This document shows positions 8,995 to 18,188 of a stretch of DNA of 43,018 nt, one piece after another. The translations under genes were made by a program, and so were the position numbers. Below the pieces are notes generated by a model that worked only from the letters and a program-made list of their open reading frames with translations, made no database searches and was not told where the DNA came from. This stretch comes from Balamuthia mandrillaris. Lineage: Eukaryota; Discosea; Longamoebia; Balamuthiidae. Position 1 is the stretch's first letter; each line of letters opens with the position of its first letter. The stretch lies in the NCBI GenBank assembly GCA_031835245.1, contig JAVKOQ010000325.1, forward strand, positions 15,001 through 58,018, in the 5' to 3' direction.

Positions 8995-9840
8995 GACCCA
9001 ACAAAGGAGTGGAACAGAGGAGTGGCCCAGCAGAGGAGCATAGGAGGGCCCAGCGAAGGAGCGTAGGAGCAGCCCAGTGAAGGAACAGAAGAGTGGAGGA
9101 GTGGCCCAGCGGAGGAGTGTAGGAGTGGCCTGACAGAAGAGCAGAGGAGTAGAGGAGTTACCCAACGGAGGAGTGGCCCAGCAAAGGAGCAGCTCAGTGA
9201 AGGAACAGAGAAGTGGCCCAGCAGAGGAGCGTAGGAGTGGCCCAGTGGAGGAGTGTAGGAGTGGCCCAGCAGAGCGGAGTAGAGGTGGCCCAGTGGAGGA
9301 GTGGCCCAGTGGAGGAGTGGAGGAGTGGCCCAGCGGAGGAGTGGAGGAGTGGCCCAGCGGAGGAGTGGAGGAGTGGCCCAGCGGAGCGTAGGAGTGGCCC
9401 AGCGGAGGAGCGTAGGAGTGGCCCAGCGGAGGCGTGAGGTGGCCCAGTGGAGGAGCAGAGGAGCGGCCCAGCAGAGGAGCAGAGGAGTGACGAGTGGCCC
9501 AGTGGAGGAGCGTAGGAGAAGTGCTAAAGCAAAGAGCACAAACATCAAAGCAAGCTGACAAGAGAGCGGAGGAGTGGCCCAGCGGAGGAACAGAGGAGTG
9601 GCCCAGTGGAAGAGCATAGAAGTGGCCCAGTGGAGGAACAGAGGAGTGGCCCAGCGGAGGGGGAGGAGTGACCCAGCGGAGGAGTGGCCCAGTGGAGGAG
9701 CAGAGGAGCGGCCCAGTGGAGGAGCAGAGGAGTGGCCCAGCGGAGGAGCGGAGGAGTGGCCCAGCGGAGGAGCGTAGGAGTGGCCCAGTGGAGGAGCAGA
9801 GGAGCGGCCCAGCGGAGGAGTGGCCCAATGGAGGAGTGGT
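8995..9840. repeat. Minisatellite built on GTGGCCCAGCGGAGGA
   Basis: About forty irregular units of roughly 15-25 bases (core GGAGGAGTGGCCCAGCGGA, with GGAGCGTA or GGAGCAGA inserts) fill some 850 bases. The array reads as open frames in several phases on both strands (for example HSSAPPLG repeats), which is an effect of the repeat. Near 9507-9556 it is interrupted by about 45 bases almost identical to 8595-8640 inside the transposase-like gene. Confidence 0.9.
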
Positions 9841-9993
9841 GCTAAGTGTTTCTTCAAATATGATGTATATCACTATTTCTTGCAAAAATACAAACAAAAT
9901 GAAACAACATGAAACAAAAAGAAACAAAAGTAAGTATCACAAAAAAAAAACAAAACAAAACAAAAAAGCAGCAAACAAACAAAAACCAAAAAA

Positions 9994-10437
9994 TTACCTG
10001 AAGGTATAGCTTTCTGGCCACTGAAGCACGTCATGACAATTGTAAACACAGTACTTCAATCTAAGCCGTGTTTTCCCTGTGTTCGTCAAATACTTGACCG
10101 TAATATCAGGGGCCATCACTGCGTAGGAGCCACGTTTGAACTCTCTCTTTGTGTGATGGCCAAACACATCAAAGATCTCTTGCTCTGTACAAAGGGTACG
10201 TTCTTCCAAAGTCCCAAAAAAAGCAGCATGGAAGATAGGGTGAAGAGGAGCAGCAGCCGTCACAGGAAGCTTTTGTGGCTTGCGTTGAATAGCTCGTTTG
10301 ATTGCTGGGCCAAGTGCAGAAAAAACTATGTCTGCTACTGTTTCCCAAGGAATCACCAGTGGTGGTCGGGGTTTTGCCTCAAATTGAGGCGCTCTTATCC
10401 TCTCCTCTTCGTTCTCTTCTTTAATTCTCAGCGCCAT
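9994..10437 (-). CDS. Unrecognised 147-residue protein
   Basis: From ATG at 10435-10437 the frame encodes a charged N-terminus (MALRIKEENEEERIRAPQ), a Pro-rich piece (KPRPPLVIPWETVADIVF), a helix with many basic residues (GPAIKRAIQRKPQ) and a mixed C-terminal part (FDVFGHHTKREFKRGSYAVM ... RLRLKYCVYNCHDVLQW). I do not recognise a family. It ends at TAA 9994-9996, but the same site is a splice-donor match (CAG|GTAATT), so more coding sequence could lie further left, beyond the minisatellite. Upstream the frame stays open to an ATG at 10566 through a T-rich stretch that ends TTTTGGGCAG at about 10470; this looks like an intron acceptor, so a 5' exon is possible. Confidence 0.55.
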   Translation of the reverse strand: MALRIKEENEEERIRAPQFEAKPRPPLVIPWETVADIVFSALGPAIKRAIQRKPQKLPVTAAAPLHPIFHAAFFGTLEERTLCTEQEIFDVFGHHTKREFKRGSYAVMAPDITVKYLTNTGKTRLRLKYCVYNCHDVLQWPESYTFR

Positions 10438-10590
10438 AATCCTCAAAAGTAATCTGTGGTTCTTGCTCTCTGGCTGCCCAAAACAAATAAACAAAAATAA
10501 AAAAAAAGTCGACAAAATGCAAATCCCAAAAAAGCTGTTGCTCGGGGCAACAGCTCGGAGTGTCAAGTTTATATGAAGGCAAACTAGTAA

Positions 10591-11894
10591 TTATTCTGGT
10601 GAAAGATAGGAAATCACAGACAAAGGGGTCAACTTTTGGGCAGCTGAGCCACCGTCCCCATCTTCAGCCGAACTGCTTTCCTCCTCACTGCTGGACTCTT
10701 CTCCGTCCTCATCGCTGTCTTCAGGTTGAGCCACAACGCAACGGCCGGAAGAGGCATCGCTGGAGATGGGAATATATCCTTGTGGGCATTCCTCACACAC
10801 CTCTGCCTCGTCGGAAGGACACTCTCCACATTTCTGGAAGGTCATGTCGAGATCGTACAGCTCCATTTGGCTGTTGTCGCATGCCACTGTACGTTTAAAA
10901 ACAAACAAACACATGAACAAAAGGCGTACTCATCATGCCACAAGACAAACAACCAACCAACCAACCAACAAAAATAAAAAATAAAAACAAGGGGAGATGC
11001 TGCACCTTGGATAGAAACAGAACCCATGTTATCCTCGTTGCCCTTCTCTTGGAACGTTTGACAATCATCAGAGGAATCAGACACAGGAACCACGGCGAAG
11101 GAAATTTGCAAAGATGGGTTTCCTCGCGGCTCCAAGGTCTCTTCATCCTCTCCGTCGATCGTCTCTCGTACAAAGCTCAACACCAAGACAACTTGATTCG
11201 CTTGCTCCGGCTCGAGTAACATACTGAAGAAGCAGGCTGCGATGGAGCAGTTGGAAGCTTGCGAACACATGGAGGAAGGAACGTAGGCGGACTGCGTGCC
11301 CTTGCGAATGTAAAGCCCTGCTTCGTTCGTCTCCCTCATGAAGTGGTCACAGACAATACCAGTTACAGGTTGCCCTGGCCAGGCTATCGAAGAAAGGAAG
11401 GTGTTGGCAGGATGCTTCCAGAACACGGCCATGTCCGTAATAGAGCCTCTACAGGTTTTATACTGACCACTTTCATACTTTGGTCTTCAAAGTTAGCGAA
11501 CATACCCCCAAAATAATGAGGAGAAGAAAAGAGAAGAGAGAAGAAAAAAGAGAAAAGAGAAACAAGAAACAAAAGAAGAGAAAAGCAAGAGAGAGAGAGA
11601 GAGAGAGAGAGAACTCTAACAAATAAAAAAAAACTCCGGAAACAGGAACACAAAAATAGCTTACCTCCTCCATGCAGGAACAATCAGGTTCTGCTGTAAT
11701 GTTGTTGGTGACCGCAAATTCCACGTCGAATCTAGTTTCGTCCCTCATCAGCAACGGCGGAACTGGGTTTGCAAAGCGGACAAGACGAGGCGTTAAACGC
11801 GATTATTATTTGTTTTTTTTTTTTTTTGTTTGTGGAAAAAAAAGAGCGTACCAGCCAAAACGGTAACAGAGAGAGCGACAATGATGTTTCCCAT
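10591..11894 (-). CDS. Secreted Cys-rich protein, family unknown
   Basis: Four phase-matched exons are 11852-11894, 11665-11762, 11006-11462 and 10591-10886, coding for about 297 residues. The first exon is a signal peptide (MGNIIVALSVTVLA), so the product should enter the secretory pathway. The mature part is rich in Cys (EPDCSCMEE, YKTCRGSITDMAVFW, SMCSQASNCSIAACFF, KCGECPSDEAEVCEECP) and has an N-glycosylation site (NNIT), which implies disulfides and an extracellular or vacuolar place. The C-terminal third is acidic and Ser-rich (EDSDEDGEESSSEEE), with no transmembrane helix. Introns are 89, 202 and 119 bases; the middle one carries a (GA)n tract (plus strand). I recognise no named family. 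The C-terminal CxEC/CxxCP pattern is reminiscent of EGF- or furin-like cysteine repeats, without being a clear match. Confidence 0.8.
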
Positions 11895-12503
11895 TGTTTG
11901 TTTGTTTGTTTGTTTTTTTTTTTTTAAACTGTCTGTTTTTTTTTTTTTTTTTTTTGCAGGTAGTAAACTTTTCCAGGGGCGGTTTTATTGTTTGTGTGGT
12001 TTGTTGTTTTATGTTTACGAAAGAAGAGACGCGAGGTTTTTTCGACTTTTCTGTTGGCGCGTAATTGCAGTATAATTGGCAGAGATAAATAACCACGTTC
12101 TCCCAAAAAAAACCACGTGTCAGTTCGTGATGGTGTCCCGGTGCGGAGTGTTGATCCATCCAATAGATCAACACGATAATAAAACTGTGGGAAAGGAGAA
12201 GAGAACAAGAAGAACAAGAAGAACAAGAAGAACAAGAACAAGAAGGACTTTATGGGGAGCACCAGAGTATTGGCATGGGGGGCTTTGCTCTTGTGGGCTG
12301 CTTTGGATAGCCTCCGCGCGAGTCCGCCTTTGATGTTCCTCTCTGACCCACACAGCACTACCACCAACGATTCCAAGGTTATCAGCATCACTGAGGTCTT
12401 CTTCCTCTTCTTCGTCGTCATCACATCTCCTCCCCCGTCTGGTCGCTCTGGCGTCCTCTTCCTCCTCCTCTGATGCATCGGAGTAATACAGAGGCACAAA
12501 GTC
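11895..12503. other. Spacer with T-tracts and an acidic open stretch
   Basis: The part nearest the signal-peptide gene holds long T and A homopolymers and would contain its promoter. Between about 12170 and 12497 the minus strand is open and very acidic (SEEEEEDARATRR, DDDEEEEEDLSDADNLGIV). It is in the same frame as, and separated by a single TAA from, the unrecognised gene that ends at 12504, so it may be the lost C-terminal end of that gene. A (AAGAAC)n run lies at about 12203-12245. Confidence 0.45.
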
Positions 12504-13799
12504 TTACATTCGTTTTTCGGCCACAGCCCAGATGACTTCGGGAAGCACTTCATCCTTCTCTCTAAGCCAGCCCCTGTAGGCGCAACGACAATCCAAATTT
12601 TCAGCCTCTTCTAACACCATCTCTCCCCACCTTGTGCGAGCCTCCGCTTCATCGTAGTGCTGGTAGAATCTGTCTCGAGGCTTGAGGGACCGCGTTGCCA
12701 AACGTAGCTGATAGTCCAGCCACCAAATGCCTGCTTCACTTTCTGTTTCTGCCACTTCCTCCGCGTACCCTAACTCCAGCAGCTGTTCCTTCAAAGGAGG
12801 TTCGCTGTGGTGATCCTCCGTGAATTCGTCGTGGTAAGCCGGCAGCAGAAGCAGTTTCATCAAGCTGTGGTCCGATATAGAAGCGATGGCATCGTTGGAG
12901 GTAGCCACCAGGTCCATCAACAGCAGCCACACCCTCAAACGACGAACCGTTGTGGGAGAGAAGTTGTTCGCCTTGATCTTTTGCACATCCGCCCAGCAAC
13001 TCTGGTCGATATCCTCGTTTTCCGTGGAAGGCAGATCTACGAAACAGTTGCTGCAGAGTTTCTCTCCTTGAAACGCACCCTCTTGCGGCCAGCATTGACC
13101 TTTGCCAAAACTTCTTGATGAATCCGGTCCCCTGGATAGCGTTGCAGAGGAGGAGATCCTGCAACAGCCTTCTTCCTGGATAGCGGGCCAAAGTCGGACA
13201 TCTTGAACTCGCAGTGCAAGTAGAACTCGCAACAGTTCATACGCCCACGATAGTGGTAGCCGGTCCACATGCCCAAAACTCGAGGAATGGCAAAAGGAGA
13301 GAACAGGATGGCTTGCACGTCGTAGTTGCGCAGTTCAAGTCCGCCGTCATGCTCAACCCCCTCCACAGTGAAGTAGAGAGAGGACTTCCACGCCGCTTTT
13401 GAGGCCTCGCTTGGAAGCGTTTCCAATATTGCTTCCAGCCGCTCCTCAAAGACAGAATAAACGTTCGTTGAGACCATTCGTCCTCGTCGTCGTCGTCGTC
13501 ATCGTCTTCGTCTTCGTCCCGCATTCGTGGCTGCTCATACTTTAAGCGTTCCTTATGCAAGCGACTTCTAGCCTCGTAGTACTGTTTCCACTGGTATTCT
13601 GTGCTGCGATTAGCCCTTGGCAGCCGCTGACCACGAGCTCGGCAACTCCACCAGCCCAAACTCCTACGCAGCGCTGTCGCCAGTTCCTTGTGGTGTGTTG
13701 ACTGGAGCTAGCCCCCGCCCCGCTTGAGGTCCTCCGCCCTCCTGCTGCGGAAGCGGTCCCACGCCTTGGCTGTTGCTGCAATAGAAATCCCCTGTTCAT
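12504..13799 (-). CDS. Unrecognised gene with disrupted reading frame
   Basis: Four long open stretches follow one another on the minus strand: from ATG 13799 (MNRGFLLQQQPRRGTASAA), then STEYQWKQYYEARSRLHKER with an Asp/Glu run, then VYSVFEERLEAILETLPSE ... ILFSPFAIPRVLGMWTGYHY, then VDLPSTENEDIDQSCWADVQ ... WWLDYQLRLATRSLKPRDRF, ending EKRM. Each reads as normal protein, but every step to the next is a shift of the same kind (minus one). Only the first step has a possible intron (13621-13661, 41 bases, GTAGGA to GTCAG); the other two have none that restores phase. Either the assembly lacks single bases, or the gene is decaying. No domain is recognised. A separate start at 13477 (MVSTNVYSVFEERL) would give a shorter product. 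Confidence 0.55.
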
Positions 13800-14018
13800 C
13801 TTCGGCTACTTGCTCTACTACCTACCTCGTTTCGCTACCAAAAGCAAAGCGAAGAAAAAAAGAGGGGCGTAGCGGCCGCTGCTACCCAGTTTCGTGTTTG
13901 TGCCAAACCGACAAATTTGTGAAGAACAAAAGAAGGTAATTCTCTTTTCCATTTTTTTTGTTTTTTTTGTTGTTTTTTTTGTTTTAAACAGCGACGATGC
14001 AGAGAGAAAAAAGAGTAA

Positions 14019-15568
14019 CTAGCTAGTCGTGCTGTTGTGGTGACCTCCTCCCAAATGAAGCTTCATGGGTTGCATCCGATCATCCACATGATCATCGCTA
14101 TCTCTATGCGAGGGGAGTTGCCGTTGGGGGTACAGGTGTTGTTGCTGTTGCTGATCAAACTGAAGGTCCTCCACGACCTCCTCAAACCGTCCCGCCGCAG
14201 AAGGCGCTGCGGACAAAGGTGGCTTGCTATCACAAGGTTCCACGAATGTGGAAGGTATCATGCCGATGCGTCCGTTCAATTCAGCCTCCCACCAGTCCCC
14301 TCCATCCGTTCGGTGCACCTTCAACACATCTCCCGTGCGGAAAGGCAGATCCTCCGGCAACTGCGCCTGAAAGTCTGCCTTCGCTTGCACCATCATCAAT
14401 CCACCTCCAAAAGCATCCTCTGCTTCTTTCATCTTTGCTTCTGCTCCTTCCAATGTGTTCGCGTTGTTCTTCTTAAGAAGGACAGAGGTGAGAGCTTTCC
14501 ATAGTTTGTTGATGATGACAGGACCGCTCAATGCGGCCACTATCAAGAAAAAGACAGGCCATGTTGATGAGTTTTTTGGAGCGTGAGGGTGATGAGGAGA
14601 GGGGAGATTGTTGTTTTGAAAGTTGTCAAAAGCCTTGAGATCTAATGCTGTTGTAGAAGAGGGAGGAAGACCGAGGAGACGTCGGCTAAGTCCACTAACT
14701 CGAGAGAAGAAGCTTTGAAGGAGTTTGAAGAGAGTAAAAGTCTGGAAGAGGAAAAAGAATTCTCGGCGCAGCTGAGCAAAGCTCTCAAAAAGGTGCAAGA
14801 CAGAGGAGAAGGAGCCGTAGAGGGCCTCACAGTTCATGTCCAGAAGTTCAGAGAAGCGGCCAAAGGTGTCCACAAAGCGGCCCAACGTGTCCATCCATGT
14901 CACCATTCCTCCGTTTGGACCCATCATTTGTTGTTGATCTGCGCCCATGGGACCGCCTCGCATGCCACCGTAGCGAGAGCCATACATGCCTCCATAACTG
15001 GAGCCATACCCTCCATAGCCGCCGTAGCGAGAGCCATAGCGAGAGCCGTACATACCGCCGCCGTAGCTGCTGCCATAGCGGGAACCATAGCGAGAGCCGT
15101 ACATACCACCACCGTAACTGCTGCCGTAACCGCCATAGCTGCTGCCGTAGCCGCCGTAGGAACTGCCGTAGGAGCTGCCATAACCGCCTGCTCCGTAGCC
15201 ACCGCCGTAGGAGCTCGTGCCGTAGGTACTGCCGTACCCACCTGTTAAAGAATAACATTCATTCATTGGGGAGAATCAAAGTTAGCTTTGCCATTTAAGA
15301 AGATGAAAAACCAAAAACAAACAGAAGAGGAGAACAAGAAAAGAACCCAACCTGTGCGAGGCGGAAGAGAAGGAGAAGAAGAAAAACTGGCGGAGGCGCT
15401 GGTGGAAGGCAGGACGGAGCTAAGAGAGGAGGTGAGACCTCCAGCGCCAGCGACATCCCTGGAAGCCCTTGCCCGCTCAAACTCGTTCATTCTCTGTGCG
15501 CTGCTCGACGACGTCCCTTTCCTCAATTCATGGGGCTTTGGTGGCGACACATTTCGAGTAGTGGCCAT
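14019..15568 (-). CDS. PEX13: Peroxin-13, peroxisomal import docking protein
   Basis: Two exons, 15352-15568 and 14019-15241, joined by a 110-base phase-1 intron, encode 479 residues. PEX13 is an integral peroxisomal membrane protein of the docking complex that binds PEX14 and the cargo receptor PEX5. The layout matches the family: a Pro start (SPPKPHELRK), a Gly/Tyr-rich stretch (about 73-175, many GSSYGG and GSRYG repeats), an amphipathic and hydrophobic region (about 190-255, GRFSELLDMNCEALYGSF), a transmembrane segment (about 299-320, STWPVFFLIVAALSGPVI) and an SH3 domain (about 356-408, AKADFQAQLPEDLPF ... DWWEAEL ... GMIPSTFVE). The C-terminal tail is Gln/His-rich. The Gly/Tyr tract is longer than in animals and closer in style to plant and fungal PEX13. 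The start is the only ATG upstream of the proline motif in frame. It lies tail-to-head with the RP9 gene. Confidence 0.95.
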
Positions 15569-15831
15569 CTTTCCCTTTGTCTCTCCCCTTTTTTTCTTTT
15601 TTCTTCTCGACGTTTTCCCCCTCCTTAAAATTTTATCCAAAAACGACACTTGATGACCCCTCATAATCCACCTCGGATAAATGGATAAATTCAATTAGGT
15701 GTGAATTTACCAAAAAAAGGTTGCATGGCTGAAATTTTGCCGACACGGTGACGTGGCCACTCGCGCTCATCAACGCCACAGCAAGAGATTAATAGAGGCC
15801 GACCGAGCCACGCGCTCCGTTTGTCCTCCTG

Positions 15832-16155
15832 TTAATGTCTGTGTCGGTGTTTCTCCTTCCCTTCCTTTTCTCCTTTCTGTCGTCTGCTTTTTTCTGGGGA
15901 GCGAGATGTTCTTCGTCTGCGTCGCCGATGGTGGTGATGGCCATCCTCATCGCTGCTGGCGTCTGAGTCACTGCCACTGCTGCTGTCTCGGTGTCGTCGC
16001 TTCCCTTTTCTCTCTTTCTTCTTTTCTTTCTTATGCTTCCGCTTCCGTCTTTCTTTTTTCTCCCTTCTTTTTGCCTTCTCCTGTTCCAATATTTCCTTTA
16101 GCTCTAGTATCCTTTTTCATCATGGATGCGAGTGAGAACATAGAAATGAGTGAAT

Positions 16156-16191
<36 letters not shown>

Positions 16192-16503
16192 GAGATGAGC
16201 CCCAAACCTTGATTCCTTGTAGCTTTGTTCCTGTTGGCTCTGTTCGGCCAGATACTGTGCCATTGGATCCTATTGAAAGAGGCAAATATAATGTAACGCT
16301 AGCCAAAAGAGAGATAGCATAGAATAGAAAACACGAGCGCCGAACGGCAAGGTTAGGTTAATAGTTAACGGACACTGTACCAGACGTGCTTGTCGCTCTG
16401 CTTCTGCTACTGGATTTCCAGAGTTTCGCAAAGGGCACTCTCTGTCACCAGTTCTGTGTCCATAGGACTAGACATGATTTCATTGGCTCAGTTACAGAGA
16501 GAG

Positions 16504-16549
<46 letters not shown>

Positions 16550-17252
16550 ATCATACTTTACAACGCCAGCATTGCATCACTTTGACTTCTCTGTAAGCAA
16601 CAAACCAATGGGTGAGATATACGTGACATTGACAACGAGAGCGGGCAAACTCACTTTCCCAATGGCATCCTGTAGGCAGGGTGTCAGCTCAAGAAGAAGG
16701 AAAGAAGAAAGGAAGGAAGGACAAGAAGGAAAGAAAGAAAGTAAGAAAGAAACGACAAGAAAGAGGAAAGAAGAGGACAAAACAATAACAGCGTCAGAAC
16801 AAGCGAGCAACAACCCATATGAAGCAGTCAAAAAACAAAACAAGAAGAAAAGAGAGTTGAACATCCAACGTACCACAAGCCCTTCGTGGGAGCTTTAGCT
16901 AAGAACTCGCGAGCAGCACGGTTTTCCGGTTTATCTGGAATGCTATCTTCCGGTCGTTCTTCTTCTTCCTCTTTGATCAGTCCCGGAGGAGCTTCATATC
17001 TTTCATTCATCACCAGCAACATTTTTTGTAGAAAGTGGTGAGCAAGTCTTACCAAACCAAACCACAACACGCAAAAAGAAAGAGAGGTACCACTCACAAA
17101 ATATCTACGCGTCCAGACTCTCTAACAAACGCGCCTCCCTCCGCAGCAGCGGTTTTGGAGGAGGCCCGCCCTTCCTCCGCTGTGGAGCTCCTCCCCCTCT
17201 GCTCCCTCCCTTCCCCCTCCCGTCCCTGCGACGATGACTTGCGTCGACCCAT
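15832..17252 (-). CDS. RP9: RP9/PAP-1-like splicing-associated protein
   Basis: Seven exons (17098-17252, 16874-17047, 16655-16669, 16557-16590, 16381-16467, 16208-16269, 15832-16111) encode 268 residues. Human RP9 (PIM1-associated protein) is a nuclear protein linked to pre-mRNA splicing. The match runs through the body: YEAPPGLIKEEEEERPEDSI, AREFLAKAPTKGLW, MPLGK, EVKVMQCWRCK, SYGHRTGDRECP (a CX2CX4HX6C zinc knuckle, about residues 122-137), DPMAQYLAEQ, ILELKEILEQEK, then a Lys/Arg and Ser/Asp-rich tail (KKERRKRKHKKEKKK, SSSGSDSDASSDED). The third exon is only 15 bases. Two introns carry (GA)n tracts (plus strand), that is CT on the coding strand. The first intron (50 bases) is the least certain join. 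The start ATG at 17252 begins an Arg/Gly/Ser-rich leader not present in human RP9. Confidence 0.94.
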
Positions 17253-17693
17253 TTTGATCTGTGACCTTGCCCCAACCTTGTTGCCTTCTTCTTTCCGTCT
17301 CTCGCTTCTTTCTTGAATGACGTCAGCAGCACCTGCAAAGGAAAATTTATCTTTTTTTGGTTATGGTGGAATCAAGAAGAGCACAAATGGAGCAGAGATT
17401 GTGTATTGTTTGAGCAGTTTCTGTGCGCAGCAGGATCAAAAGAGGAGAAGAAAGGAGAGAGGAGAAAGGAAGAGAGAACTTTAGGGTTTCATAATTGTGG
17501 GGTTACTTGCTCATAACACTGTTTTTTTTGGTTGGCCTGTTACGGTTATTGGATAGCGCTGTTCTTCAATTTTGTTGTTTTTAGCCGAACGAAAAAAACA
17601 AGAATCAACAAAAGACCTGCTTTCTTTTTGTGCGTGCGTGCGTTTGTTTTTTTTTAATACAAGCAGTTCAGATTAAGAGAGAGGGAGACAGAG
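17253..17693. promoter_or_regulatory. Shared upstream region of RP9 (-) and acyltransferase (+)
   Basis: The two genes diverge from this 441-base spacer, so it must contain both promoters. It holds GA-rich sequence near 17440-17480, T-rich runs and a (TGCG)n hint near 17632. I cannot define a TATA box or specific factor sites. Part of it near 17313-17340 is open on the minus strand and could be 5' leader of RP9. Confidence 0.5.
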
Positions 17694-18144
17694 ATGACGA
17701 GCGGGCAACGCAGGAAAGAAAAAGATTGGCGGGAGGATTTGGCCCCCAAACGCCGTTTGGAGGTGTCCCAACTGGACGAGTCCGTCTGGCTGCCGCCAGC
17801 TGCTACCAACCCCTTTGATAACAACACCTCCCAGCTCACCTACTATGAAATATTCAAGGTTTGTACTCCTCTCTCATCGCCTCTGCTTCCTTCCGATCAT
17901 GAAACGTTTTTTTTTAAAACAAACATTGCGATAACAGTTGGCAACGTTTGGCTTGGTGGTCGCGCCGCTGCGGTTTTTGATCGCTTTGGTAACTTTGGTG
18001 TTGGCCACGCTGCTGGCCAAGATCGCGTTGGTGGGGTTGAGCCAAGAGGAGCTCTACGCCAAACCTCTTACTCCTTGGAGGAAGCGCTTCATCGACTCTT
18101 ATTAGTACTGCTTCTCTTGCCCTGTCCTCTGTTCTACGCTTCTG

Positions 18145-18188
<44 letters not shown>

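Noticed and set aside
8925-9927. Long minus-strand open frames with HSSAPPLG-type repeats (about 310 codons)
   Set aside because: They are translations of the minisatellite. Several frames on both strands are open because the unit lacks stops. No splice sites, flanking coding sequence or family resemblance support a protein.
14715-15298. Plus-strand open frames rich in Ala, Val, Arg or Ser opposite PEX13
   Set aside because: They are shadows of the Gly/Tyr-repeat part of PEX13 on the other strand.
16828-17097. A start for RP9 at 17097 (MSGTSLSFCVLWF)
   Set aside because: This reading runs through what looks like a 50-base intron (GTGAGT to GGTAAG); the exon from 17252 joins in phase and gives a more natural charged N-terminus.
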